The translations under genes were made by a program, and so were the position numbers. A model generated the notes under the pieces. The model was not told the DNA's origin. It saw only the letters and a program-made list of their open reading frames with translations, and did not search any database. 64,000 nt of DNA from Bradyrhizobium sp. AZCC 1693 (GTDB lineage Bacteria; Pseudomonadota; Alphaproteobacteria; Rhizobiales; Xanthobacteraceae): the NCBI RefSeq assembly GCF_036924745.1, contig NZ_JAZHSD010000001.1:1612001-1676000 (forward strand), read 5' to 3'. How positions within the stretch are numbered: position 1 is the stretch's first letter; every line of letters begins with the position of its first letter. Positions 36,696 to 45,524 of the stretch are shown piece after piece.

Positions 36696-37217
36696 TCACG
36701 GTGCGCCTCCCGCCCGCTCCCATTCTTCGACAACGAAGGCCGGCAACAGTGCGATCTCCTGACGCCCGTCGAGCCTCGCATAGTGCGACAGGCCCATCGG
36801 ATTGGTGCCACCGAACGAAATCGCGAACACCGAAGCGCCGGGTCCGCTGACAACGACGCGCAGCCGGGGTGGCGCGAGACCGAACTGCGCCACGCCGGCC
36901 CGAGCGACTTCCGCTTCGGTCAGGACGCGGTCCGGTCCCGAGTTTCGTAGAAGCTTGAGCGCACTGTCGAGGCGCGTCTCGAAGGTCGCAGCGGGTGCTC
37001 CCTGCGTCGCGCGCCAGCCGGCTTGCGTGCGCACAAAATGCCAATGGCCGTGCGAGGCGATCACATCGACCTCCCGCACGTCCTCGACCGGAATCGTCAT
37101 CAGCCCCTTCGGCACGAAGGGCTCGAGCCCTGGACCGCCGCGTCCGCCGGTAAACGCCAGCGCCGCGAGGAAACCGGTAGCGCCGAGCGCGGCAACTGCC
37201 CAGGCCAGCCGGTTCAT
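36696..37217 (-). CDS. DUF4340-like membrane-anchored protein
   Basis: 173 residues from MNRLAWAVAALGATGFLAAL, with one N-terminal membrane helix. The rest, with FVPKGLMTIPVEDVREVDV, WRATQG and LRNSGPDRVLTEAEV...FGLAPPRLRVVV, resembles DUF4340 proteins found beside GldG genes. The start overlaps the GldG-like stop (ATGA) and the stop is two bases from the HupE-like start. Shorter than typical DUF4340 proteins, so perhaps a single-domain form. Function unknown. Confidence 0.75.
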   Translation of the reverse strand: MNRLAWAVAALGATGFLAALAFTGGRGGPGLEPFVPKGLMTIPVEDVREVDVIASHGHWHFVRTQAGWRATQGAPAATFETRLDSALKLLRNSGPDRVLTEAEVARAGVAQFGLAPPRLRVVVSGPGASVFAISFGGTNPMGLSHYARLDGRQEIALLPAFVVEEWERAGGAP

Positions 37218-38773
37218 CGCCGCCACCACCACATCGCGCTGCCGGCGAATGCTATGAGCCCGGGAATAAGCAGCACCGTGACCAGGAAGATACCGCGCAT
37301 CTGTTCACCGGTGAGCGAGACCGTTGGAAGCACTTCGACGGGCGGTTTCATCGCCGGCGCTCTTTCCTCACGCGTGAGCCACGCGAGTCCGGCCAGCACG
37401 GCGTCGGAGTTGGCCAGATAGGGAAAGAAGGAATTGGAGGCGAAATCGGCATCGCCCACGACAATCATGCGGAAGGCCGCTGCCGATCCTTGCGATCGTC
37501 CCTCGGCGGCGAGCGCGATCATCTGTGATGCACGCGGGCCGGACTTGGCGCTTGTCCGTTCCCCGATACGATTTGCGATGACATAGCTGTCCGCGCTGCT
37601 AGCGGCTAGAGGCGTCACTTTGACGCCCGGCGCCGGCAAGACCTCCAGCGGCCGCGCGCCGGGATAGAACGATAGCGCCAGCCCACGTGTAGCAGGATGG
37701 GAACCGTAGCGCGATACGGCAATCATCTGCTCGTCGATGAAGTAGTGCTCGGTCGGATCGACGATCACGCCGTCACGCACTGCGATGCCGGCGCTCGCAA
37801 AGAGAGCCGCGATGCTCTCGTCGAGGGCATAGTCCGGTTCGATCAGGAACATGGCAGAACCGCCGCGCTCCAGATAACTGCGCAGCACGTCAGTTTCGCC
37901 GGGGCCGTAGCGGGTTCGCGGGTTGGCTTCGACCATCGCCGCACAATCGTCCGGGATCGGCTGGCCCGTGGCAAAAGAAACCTTGCGGGCGACCAGGCCG
38001 AGCTTCTCGATGGCAAGCCTCAGGCGGCCGAGACCGTGCTGTTCCATCAGCACCACACCGGTGCCGGAGGCGTCGTGGCTATGATTGTGGGCACCTTCGA
38101 AATGCGTGTGGAACTCGAAATTGTCGATGTCGTATTCGCCATGGCCCGAGGCGAAGCAGATCACGACCTCACGGGTCCGCAGCAGCCGCAACACACCAAG
38201 CGCGACCTCCCGATCGTCGGTGGTAATTACTTCGATGCGGCGTTCGCCAAGCCGCAGCACGGCGGAATTGTAGGTCCGCACGCCCTGGCTGCTGGCCAGC
38301 GCCGGATTCTGGTCTGCGTCGATCAACTGCACGCGAAAATTCCCGTTCTGCCGCTCGAGCTGCCGCAGCATCGCGCCTAGTGCGCGCGCCCCCGGGTTCT
38401 GCTTCTGATAGAAATAGACCACCTCGATGGGTTCGCTGAGCCTGCGCACGACCTCGCGCGCCTCCACCGACGGCGTGAAGGCTTTTTCGTGGGTGAGATC
38501 GAGATGGGCGTCGTGCCGAAACAGCGCCACATTGGCGAGGATCGTGACCGCCACGGCGGCAGCGGCGACAAACGTAGCAGAGGCGATGCGGCTGGCGAAA
38601 GCAAGCCGCGCCGGCACCTTCAGCCCGGCTGCAAACAGCACAGCCAGTGCGAAAACTACTCCGGCAAACCAGCCCAGATTGATCCAGTCGAGCGCTTGCA
38701 GCGGCTCGAGCAGATTGTGAAGAAAGCTCGTGTCCTCGGCCGGCAGGTCGTTCGAGCCTTGCTGGTCGCTCAT
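37214..38773 (-). CDS. GldG-like ABC transporter auxiliary protein
   Basis: 519 residues from MSDQQGSNDLPAEDTSF; overlaps the permease stop by four bases. Membrane helices are at about 32-52 and 64-84 and one at the C-terminus (GIFLVTVLLIPGLIAFAGSA). The periplasmic part has the GldG/IFT-like pattern (EVVRRLSEPIEVVYFYQKQ, QLIDADQNP, CFASGHGEYD) and DUF4350-like features. A histidine-rich insert HTHFEGAHNHSHD occurs at 222-234. In gliding bacteria GldG is needed for motility, but homologues are widespread in non-gliders with unknown substrates. Confidence 0.82.
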   Translation of the reverse strand: MSDQQGSNDLPAEDTSFLHNLLEPLQALDWINLGWFAGVVFALAVLFAAGLKVPARLAFASRIASATFVAAAAVAVTILANVALFRHDAHLDLTHEKAFTPSVEAREVVRRLSEPIEVVYFYQKQNPGARALGAMLRQLERQNGNFRVQLIDADQNPALASSQGVRTYNSAVLRLGERRIEVITTDDREVALGVLRLLRTREVVICFASGHGEYDIDNFEFHTHFEGAHNHSHDASGTGVVLMEQHGLGRLRLAIEKLGLVARKVSFATGQPIPDDCAAMVEANPRTRYGPGETDVLRSYLERGGSAMFLIEPDYALDESIAALFASAGIAVRDGVIVDPTEHYFIDEQMIAVSRYGSHPATRGLALSFYPGARPLEVLPAPGVKVTPLAASSADSYVIANRIGERTSAKSGPRASQMIALAAEGRSQGSAAAFRMIVVGDADFASNSFFPYLANSDAVLAGLAWLTREERAPAMKPPVEVLPTVSLTGEQMRGIFLVTVLLIPGLIAFAGSAMWWWRR

Positions 38774-39471
38774 CGTTGCGCGAGCCCCCAGGCGGTGAGG
38801 AACAGCGCAAGCATGCTCGCGGTGACGAAATAGCCGATGTCCGACAGGAACACTGAGCCGCTGACCATCGGTTTGAAATGGCCGATCAGGGAGAGGTTGA
38901 TCGCAAAGCTGTCGAAGGGCGGCGGCAGCAGATAGGACACCGAATCGGCAAACCAAAGCATCAGGAACGCGCCGATCGACAACGCCGCGGCCACGACCTG
39001 GCTCTCGGTAATGCTCGACATCAGGAGACCGACGGCGACTAGCAGCGAGGCGTGGAGCGCGAGCGCCAGATAGCCGGCATAGATCGGTCCCCAATCCGGC
39101 TCGCCGTAGCGGTCGAGGATGACGGCGTAAATAAGCGTTAGCGCGAAAATTCCGAGCACGAGCGCCAGCGTGGCGGCATATTTTGCCAGCACGACCGAGA
39201 GTTCGTGAACCGGCGCCGTGAGCAGCAACTCCAGCGTTTCTGATCGCCGCTCCTCGGCGAAGGTGCGCATGGTCAGCACCGGCACAAGCAGGATCGACAG
39301 CACATACATCTGGTGAAAGATATATTGCAGGTTTGCCACTTTGGTGACGAACAGCGTCAGGCTGAACGTATAGCCCAGCACCAGCAGGAATACGGCCGCA
39401 ACGGTATAACCGATCGGCGACGTCAGCGTCGCGTTCAGCTCCTTGGCGAACAGGATGCGCAGCGTTCTCAT
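38770..39471 (-). CDS. ABC-2-type permease (GldF-like)
   Basis: 233 residues with six membrane helices. Starts MRTLRILFAKELNATLTSPI, the typical ABC-2 permease head, with RTFAEERRSETLELLLTAPV after helix two, the signature loop of Nos/Gld-type permeases. Overlaps the ATPase stop and the GldG-like start by four bases each, so three genes are translationally coupled. Confidence 0.88.
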   Translation of the reverse strand: MRTLRILFAKELNATLTSPIGYTVAAVFLLVLGYTFSLTLFVTKVANLQYIFHQMYVLSILLVPVLTMRTFAEERRSETLELLLTAPVHELSVVLAKYAATLALVLGIFALTLIYAVILDRYGEPDWGPIYAGYLALALHASLLVAVGLLMSSITESQVVAAALSIGAFLMLWFADSVSYLLPPPFDSFAINLSLIGHFKPMVSGSVFLSDIGYFVTASMLALFLTAWGLAQR

Positions 39472-40223
39472 GTCAGCGACAAAAACCAGCTTTCGAGGTC
39501 CGGAGTGTCCGTGATCGCCCGGACCCCCAGCAATCGGCCGTCGAGCATCACCGCTACCCGGTCTGAGGTCTTCTCCACCTCGCTCAGGATATGCGAACTC
39601 ATGAGCACGGTGTGGCGCCCGGCAAGCGAGCGGATCAGCTCCCTCATTTCGATGATCTGGCGTGGATCGAGCCCGTTGGTCGGCTCATCCAGGATGAGGA
39701 TGTCGGGATCGTGGATCAGAGCCTGGGCGAGAGCGGTCCGCTGCCGATAGCCGCGCGACAGCGCCCGCGTCGGCTTGTTCACCACGGCGCCCAACGCGAG
39801 CCGGTCGATAACCCGCTCCGTGGCGGCCGCGACTGCCCGATCGGACAGCCCGCGAAGCCGGCCCATGAACGCAAGGAATTCACCAACGCGCATCTGTCGG
39901 TAGAGAGGCGCCGATTCCGGCACATAGCCGATAATCCGTCGCACCGCGAGTGAATCGCGCACAGTGTCGAGCCCTGCCACCGTGAGCCGCCCCGCAGAGG
40001 GCAGCAGATAGCCCGCGAGCAGTCGCATGAAAGTGGTCTTGCCGGAGCCGTTCGGCCCAAGCAAACCGAACACCTCGCCGCGGCGGATATCGAGCGTCAG
40101 CTGGTCGAGCGCCGTGACGGAGCCGTAGCGTTTGGTGACGCCGACAGCCGAGATGGCGGGAATATCCGTCGCTCGGGTTGGCGCATCACCCGGCGGCGCC
40201 GCGTCGATTGACGAGATGGTCAT
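39468..40223 (-). CDS. ABC transporter ATPase (GldA-like)
   Basis: 251 residues from MTISSIDAAPPGDAP. Walker A is GPNGSGKTT, the Q-loop region lies in GYVPESAPLYRQM, the signature is LSRGYRQR (a variant of LSGGQ), Walker B is LILDEPTNGLD, and the switch His is in LMSSHIL. It powers the GldF-like permease encoded next. First gene of the five-gene run; 123 bases separate it from the secreted metallo-beta-lactamase-fold gene upstream. Confidence 0.9.
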   Translation of the reverse strand: MTISSIDAAPPGDAPTRATDIPAISAVGVTKRYGSVTALDQLTLDIRRGEVFGLLGPNGSGKTTFMRLLAGYLLPSAGRLTVAGLDTVRDSLAVRRIIGYVPESAPLYRQMRVGEFLAFMGRLRGLSDRAVAAATERVIDRLALGAVVNKPTRALSRGYRQRTALAQALIHDPDILILDEPTNGLDPRQIIEMRELIRSLAGRHTVLMSSHILSEVEKTSDRVAVMLDGRLLGVRAITDTPDLESWFLSLT

Positions 40224-40346
40224 GCAGCGTCCCGAAACAGCAGCGCCTGCCTTGCAGACAAGCTTGCTGCTGCGTCGGCCTCGGCGGGCTCGCCTGGAAG
40301 TCTGGCGCGGGCGCTCTACGTGCGAGAGCTCGCGCCGGTTCAACTC

Positions 40347-41210
40347 TCAATCGTAGAATTCGGGCGCTTTCTTCGTCGCCTTGAAAATCTCCGGATCGTG
40401 CCCGTAGAAAATTTGCGCGTTATTGGCGTCGCGCACCAACCGAATGCGCTGATAGCTGCGATAGGCGTCGCCCGGATTCACGGTGCCCGGTATCGGCGGG
40501 ATGAGGTTCTTGTCCAGGTTTTCCTTGAGATAGACCACGTCGCTCGTGAGGATCACCGTGCCGGTCTTGGGCAGCTTCACGGTCACGAACTGGCTGCCCG
40601 GGGTATGGCCGGGCGCACGCATGACGCGCACCGAACCATCGTCGAACAGATCGAGGTCACCGTTGAGACGGATGATGTTCATTTTCTTGGTGTCGGCGAA
40701 ATCGCCGGGAATGTAATAGACGGAGAAGCCGACATCCGGCCACCAGGCGGCCTTCAGTTCGTCGTCCTGGGCCACGAGCGTGGCATTTGGAAACTGGCCG
40801 ACGTTGCCGCCGTGATCGAGGTGCAAGTGCCCGACCACCACATATTTGATGTCGTCGGTCTTGAGGCCGATTTTGGCGAGCTGCGCCGGAATCGCATCAT
40901 CCTTCGTCATCTTGAGGCCGAAGCCCTTTGCGAGCGGTCCCCACCATCCCTCGGGATCGGTTATCGTCTTGTCGTTGTTTCCGGTATCGATAATGACGTT
41001 GCCCTTGGGATGTTTGAGCACGTAGAAGCTCACCGGTGCCCAGTCGATATTGCCTTGGCCACCCATCTGCAGAGCCGCCTTCGGGAAGCCGCCCAACGAG
41101 CCGGATGAGAAGACGTAAAGTTTCGGGCCATCCTGTGCGGGCGCCGGCGCGGCAACTGCCGCAAGGCCGAGCGCGATAGCTAGACTCAAGACAACATGCT
41201 TCATCGTCAT
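40347..41210 (-). CDS. Secreted metallo-beta-lactamase-fold hydrolase (AHL-lactonase-like)
   Basis: 287 residues; GGAGG stands 7 bases before the first ATG. The signal peptide ALGLAAVAAPAPA|QDGP predicts a periplasmic product. Zinc motif H128-x-H130-x-D132-H133 (GHLHLDHGG), with APGHTPGSQ and LTSDVVY supplying further ligands. The layout resembles N-acylhomoserine lactonase-like enzymes, but the substrate is unknown. Same strand as and upstream of the GldA/F/G-like operon. Confidence 0.88.
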   Translation of the reverse strand: MTMKHVVLSLAIALGLAAVAAPAPAQDGPKLYVFSSGSLGGFPKAALQMGGQGNIDWAPVSFYVLKHPKGNVIIDTGNNDKTITDPEGWWGPLAKGFGLKMTKDDAIPAQLAKIGLKTDDIKYVVVGHLHLDHGGNVGQFPNATLVAQDDELKAAWWPDVGFSVYYIPGDFADTKKMNIIRLNGDLDLFDDGSVRVMRAPGHTPGSQFVTVKLPKTGTVILTSDVVYLKENLDKNLIPPIPGTVNPGDAYRSYQRIRLVRDANNAQIFYGHDPEIFKATKKAPEFYD

Positions 41211-41596
41211 AGCGTGTCCTCCTTCGCCTTCATTTTACGGGCTGTCTATGCAGCCACGAAGCGTCGCCCCGACGCGGTCGAGGCCGGCCGCCCGAGAATA
41301 GATTGGGCCCCACCAAAAGCAAGTTGGGAATGCCATTTGAGAACAGGCCCCTCTCGGTCAACGCCGCTTTTTGCCGGCCTTTTTCTTAGCCTTCAGCACC
41401 TCCGCCCGACTGTGATAGGCCTTCGCCACATTTCAAAAAAACTTGGGAAACCTCGGCGTCTGAAGCGGACCGCGCCATCCCGCCGACATAGCAGGCAAGA
41501 AAAGCGCCTCGGTCGAAGGCGGATAAATCCGACTTCGATCGGGAGACGTAAAGTGGGCGCTTTGCCTGACAGGCATACCGCGTGTTAAGCGGGGTG
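41211..41596. other. Divergent intergenic region before ruvX
   Basis: 386 bases between the secreted hydrolase and ruvX. On the minus strand, a very short Lys-rich reading ends near 41362 (...VLKAKKKAGKKRR), starting with GTG and lacking a ribosome site; I do not call it. The region should hold both promoters. Confidence 0.5.
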
Positions 41597-42079
41597 ATGC
41601 CCGCCCCTATCCTCCCCTTGATCGATGCCGTCACCCACTGGCCCGAACGCGGCGCCCTCGTCGGCCTCGATCTCGGCACCAAGACCATCGGCGTTGCCGT
41701 GTCCGATCCCGACCGCCGCCTGGCGACCGGCGTCGAGACGATCCAGCGCAAGGCCTTCAAGGCCGATGCGGCGCGGCTGCTGGCGATATCGGGCGAACGC
41801 AACGCAGTCGGCTTCGTGCTCGGCCTGCCCATCAACATGGACGGCAGCGAGGGTCCGCGCGCGCAATCGACCCGGGCCTTTGCCCGTAATTTTTCCAACC
41901 TCACGGGACTCGCCATCGCGCTATGGGACGAACGGCTCTCGACGGCGGCCGTCGAGCGCGAGCTGATCGGAATGGACGTGTCCCGCGCCCGCCGCGCCGA
42001 GGTGATCGACGAGCATGCAGCCATGTTCATCCTGCAGGGCGCGCTGGACCGGCTTTCGAAGCTGCGCGGGGACGCTTAA
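41597..42079 (+). CDS. ruvX: YqgF/RuvX-type Holliday junction resolvase-like nuclease
   Basis: 160 residues from MPAPILPLIDAVTHW. RNase-H-like fold with GLDLGTKTIGVAVSD (D25 catalytic), the GLPINMDGSEGPRA loop, and WDERLSTAAVE with the catalytic Glu. In E. coli YqgF takes part in 16S rRNA 5'-end processing, and RuvX names the resolvase-like family. An AEC permease gene begins 3 bases after its stop. Confidence 0.94.
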   Translation: MPAPILPLIDAVTHWPERGALVGLDLGTKTIGVAVSDPDRRLATGVETIQRKAFKADAARLLAISGERNAVGFVLGLPINMDGSEGPRAQSTRAFARNFSNLTGLAIALWDERLSTAAVERELIGMDVSRARRAEVIDEHAAMFILQGALDRLSKLRGDA

Positions 42080-42082
42080 GCG

Positions 42083-43012
42083 ATGGCGGTCGTCATTGCG
42101 GCGCTGCTGCCGGTGTTCTTGCTGATCGTGCTCGGCTTCATCTTGAAGCGGACCCTGATACGGCCCGAGACGCAGTGGCATGGGCTGGAACGGCTAACTT
42201 ACTACGTGCTGCTCCCGGTCTTTCTGGTACAGACGCTGGTCAAGGCCGATCTGAGCACGGTGCCAGTTGGCGGCGTCGGAGGCGCCCTGCTGCTATCGGC
42301 GCTCGCGATGTCGCTGCTCTGTCTTGCACTACGCCCCCTGCTCGCTCGCGCCGCCGTTGACGGTCCCGCCTTTAGCTCGATGTTCCAGGCCGCGACACGC
42401 TGGCAGACCTATGTCGCACTCGCCGTGTCCGGCAGCCTGTTCGGCAATCTCGGGCTGGCGCTGGCATCCGTCGCGATGATCGCCATCGTCCCGCTGGTCA
42501 ACGTGCTCAGTATTGCGGTGCTTGCCCATTACGCCTCGCCGGAAAAGCGTCCGGCCGCGTCAATTGTCATGACGGTGGTGCGCAATCCCCTGATTTGGGC
42601 CTGCGCGATCGGGCTGGCGCTCAACGTCACCCACATTCCGCTGCCCAGGCTTTGGCACGAGGTGGCGGACGCGCTCGGGCGTTCCTCCCTCGCCATCGGC
42701 CTCCTGGTAACCGGCGCCGGCCTGCATCTCGAAGGCCTGTTCAGGCCCAGCCTCGCCGCCAGCGTCGCCGTGTTCCTCAAGCTGGTGCTCATGCCGGTGA
42801 TCGCCGTCGCACTGGCGTTGCAATTTGGAATTGCCGATTCCAACCTCGCCGTCGTGACGATTTGTTCAGCGGTACCCACAGCATCAAGCTCCTATGTGCT
42901 GGCGCGGCAAATGGGCGGCGACGCACCGCTGCTGGCGCAGATCATCACGCTGCAGACGATTCTGGCGGCGGTGACGATGCCGGTTGCGATTGCGCTCGCT
43001 GCGATGTGCTAG
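42083..43012 (+). CDS. AEC-family transporter (auxin efflux carrier type)
   Basis: 309 residues with about ten membrane helices in the two five-helix halves of the Mem_trans family. Features: PVFLLIVLGFILKR at the start and, in the second half, NPLIWACAIGLALN and GLLVTGAGLHLE. Bacterial members move small organic acids such as malate or malonate; the substrate here is unknown. It begins 3 bases after ruvX and converges with the CPBP gene, sharing four bases at their ends. Confidence 0.88.
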   Translation: MAVVIAALLPVFLLIVLGFILKRTLIRPETQWHGLERLTYYVLLPVFLVQTLVKADLSTVPVGGVGGALLLSALAMSLLCLALRPLLARAAVDGPAFSSMFQAATRWQTYVALAVSGSLFGNLGLALASVAMIAIVPLVNVLSIAVLAHYASPEKRPAASIVMTVVRNPLIWACAIGLALNVTHIPLPRLWHEVADALGRSSLAIGLLVTGAGLHLEGLFRPSLAASVAVFLKLVLMPVIAVALALQFGIADSNLAVVTICSAVPTASSSYVLARQMGGDAPLLAQIITLQTILAAVTMPVAIALAAMC

Positions 43013-43791
43013 CCCGATCCGGCCAGCCAAAACGTCTGAATCGTCGCGGCCAGATTATTGATGCCGTGCAGGACGATCGTCAGCCAGGTCGAATTGGTGC
43101 GATAACGCAGATAGCCCAGCAACAGGCCGATAGAAAACACCTCGCCAAAGCAGAACCAGTCATACTGCAGATGCAGCGAGGTCCAGGCCAGCGACGACAG
43201 GAAGATGGCGCCGGCGACGCCGAGCCTTGATTCCGACCAGCCACGATAGAGGAAGCCGCGTGCAAATATCTCTTCCCACATCGGCGCGGCGACGCAGAAC
43301 GCGATCACGAGCAGCCATAGCGCGCCGTCGGCTTGCGCGGATTTCAGCACCTCGCCCATGAAGCCCGGTGTCACCTCGCGCCCGAGCGCCCGCGACAGCA
43401 GGTCCCAGCCGCCGACAAGGATGACCAGCGCCGCGACGCCGATGAAGAAATTGCGCCATGAGGTCCAGCGCAGCGCCAGATAATCGGTGAAAGATATCCG
43501 CGTTGGACGGATCGCGATCCACGTCGCCAGCAGCACGGCGGGCAATCCCAGGATGACCGAGAGCGAGATGGTCAGACCGCCGCCGACGACATGGATCGCT
43601 TCGGCGACGTCGAACGATCCGCCCTTCCGCAACACAAAGTAGACGATGACCGCGACCTGGCCGAGGAACATCCCGACAAAGATGAACAAGCCCCACAGCG
43701 CGGTGCCCCAGAACTTCCAGACGCGCGGCGGCCGCTGATCGGGAATCGCTTGTGGAACTGCAACGGCGCTTGCGGGAGTGAGGGAATCCAT
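43009..43791 (-). CDS. CPBP-family intramembrane glutamic protease
   Basis: 260 residues with about eight membrane helices. The catalytic motif EExxxR is E173-E174-x3-R178 (WEEIFARGFLYRG), with the second and third motifs in FFLSSLAWTSLHL-like and VLHGINNLAA segments carrying His and Asn. Members cleave within membranes or process bacteriocin-like peptides; Rce1 is the eukaryotic relative. No obvious peptide substrate lies nearby. Confidence 0.87.
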   Translation of the reverse strand: MDSLTPASAVAVPQAIPDQRPPRVWKFWGTALWGLFIFVGMFLGQVAVIVYFVLRKGGSFDVAEAIHVVGGGLTISLSVILGLPAVLLATWIAIRPTRISFTDYLALRWTSWRNFFIGVAALVILVGGWDLLSRALGREVTPGFMGEVLKSAQADGALWLLVIAFCVAAPMWEEIFARGFLYRGWSESRLGVAGAIFLSSLAWTSLHLQYDWFCFGEVFSIGLLLGYLRYRTNSTWLTIVLHGINNLAATIQTFWLAGSG

Positions 43792-43859
43792 CAGATGGCT
43801 TTCATTGGTGAGACCATTCTCTCTTTGTCATGCTGGCCGTGACGGCGGGTGCGACGTAT

Positions 43860-45503
43860 TCACGGCAGCGCGCGCTCCAGCAGGCCTCTTATATCGTCAT
43901 TGGCCAGATCGACCGCGCCGTACATGCCGGCGTGATTCCCGGCAAGGCGCGTGGCTGCGAACAACTGCGCATGCCGCGGCGACACGGCATTGAGCGCTGC
44001 AGAAGCCGCTAGCAGCGCCAGCTTTTCGACCGCCAGCCGCGCCACACGTTCGCTGTCCGGCCGGCGGAACGCCTTGCCGATGAAGGTGATCACCTCACCC
44101 GCGCCCGGCAATCCGAGCGTCTCACCGGTCAGTTCATGCACGATGCTGGACGCCACTTCCGGATCGCGCGACAGCGCGCGGAGCACGTCGAGGCACATCA
44201 CATTGCCGGAGCCTTCCCAGATCGCATTGACCGGCGACTCCCGGTAGTGCCGCGCCAGAATACCCTCTTCGACGTAGCCATTGCCGCCGAGGCACTCCAT
44301 CGCCTCATAGAGAAAGCCCGGCGCGCTCTTGCACACCCAGTATTTGATGGCCGGCGTCAGCAGCCGCATATAGGCGGCTTCCTTGGCGTCAACGGGCGCA
44401 CGGTCGAACGACCGGCACAGCCGCATCACCAGCGCGACAGACGCCTCGACATGCAGCGCCATGTCCGACAGCACCGCCTGCATCAGCGGCTGATCGGCGA
44501 GATGCTTTTGGAACACGCTGCGGTGCCGCGCATGATGCAGCGCATGCGCAAGGCCCGATCGCATCAGGCCGGCGGAAGCAATCGCGCAATCCTGCCGCGT
44601 CAACTGCACCATCTGGATGATGGTGCGGATCCCCTTGCCCTCGGCGCCGACGCGTTCGGCATAGGCGCCGTGAAACTCTACCTCAGAGGAAGCATTCGAG
44701 CGGTTGCCGAGCTTGTCCTTCAGCCGCTGGAACCGGATCGCGTTGATCGAGCCGTCGGGCGCAAAGCGCGGCATCAGGAAGCAACTCAGTCCCTCCTCCG
44801 CCTGCGCCAGCACCAGGAAGCCGTCGCACATCGGCGCCGACATGAACCATTTATGCCCGATGATACGGTAGGCGTCCCCGTCGCGCTCCGCCCACGTCAT
44901 GTTGGAGCGGACATCCGTGCCGCCCTGCTTCTCGGTCATGCCCATGCCGAGCGTCATGCCCCGCTTGGTCCACCACGGCGCAAAGGCCGGATCGTAGGAC
45001 CGCGTGCCGAGCACCGGCATCACCCTGGCCAGCAGATCGGGCTGTTCCGCCAGGGCGGCGACGGAGGCCCGCGTCATGGTGATCGGGCAGAGATGTCCGG
45101 TCTCGACCTGCGAGGCCAGGTAGAATTTCGCCGCGCGGATCACCTCCGACGCGCCACCGGCCGGCTTGCCTGCCGCACTCCACGTCGAATTGTGCACGCC
45201 GGCATGCGCGCTATGCGCCATCAATTCGTGATAGGCGGGATGAAACTCGACCTCGTCGCGGCGGTTGCCTCTGGCATCGAAGGTGCGCAGTTTCGGGTTA
45301 TTCTCGTTGGCCATGCGGCCGCGCTCCGCCATCGCCGCCGAGCCCCAATGCCTGCCGAATTCTGACAACCCGCTCTCGGCCGTAGCGCCGCCATTGGCGG
45401 CGACCGCCTCGACCAATGGCCGGTCGACCGCATAGAGATCGACATCTTCGAACGGCGGCGACTGGTTGAAGACCTCGTGGGTCGCAAATGTTGCCTGGCT
45501 CAT
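43860..45503 (-). CDS. Acyl-CoA dehydrogenase, AidB-like
   Basis: 547 residues, longer than ordinary acyl-CoA dehydrogenases because of the N-terminal AidB-type extension (THEVFNQSPPFEDVDLYAVD). FAD-binding features are CPITMTRASV, GMTEKQGGTDVRSN and the C-terminal ECLGGNGYVEEGILARHYRE. AidB is part of the adaptive response to alkylating agents in E. coli and has weak dehydrogenase activity. No ada or alkB gene is in view, so a role in alkylation damage is by homology only. Confidence 0.9.
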   Translation of the reverse strand: MSQATFATHEVFNQSPPFEDVDLYAVDRPLVEAVAANGGATAESGLSEFGRHWGSAAMAERGRMANENNPKLRTFDARGNRRDEVEFHPAYHELMAHSAHAGVHNSTWSAAGKPAGGASEVIRAAKFYLASQVETGHLCPITMTRASVAALAEQPDLLARVMPVLGTRSYDPAFAPWWTKRGMTLGMGMTEKQGGTDVRSNMTWAERDGDAYRIIGHKWFMSAPMCDGFLVLAQAEEGLSCFLMPRFAPDGSINAIRFQRLKDKLGNRSNASSEVEFHGAYAERVGAEGKGIRTIIQMVQLTRQDCAIASAGLMRSGLAHALHHARHRSVFQKHLADQPLMQAVLSDMALHVEASVALVMRLCRSFDRAPVDAKEAAYMRLLTPAIKYWVCKSAPGFLYEAMECLGGNGYVEEGILARHYRESPVNAIWEGSGNVMCLDVLRALSRDPEVASSIVHELTGETLGLPGAGEVITFIGKAFRRPDSERVARLAVEKLALLAASAALNAVSPRHAQLFAATRLAGNHAGMYGAVDLANDDIRGLLERALP

Positions 45504-45524
45504 GGCTGGTCCTGGAACCCTGAA

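Noticed and set aside
41360..41432. Very short Lys-rich reading starting with GTG before ruvX
   Set aside because: Only about 23 codons, no ribosome site; cannot be separated from chance.
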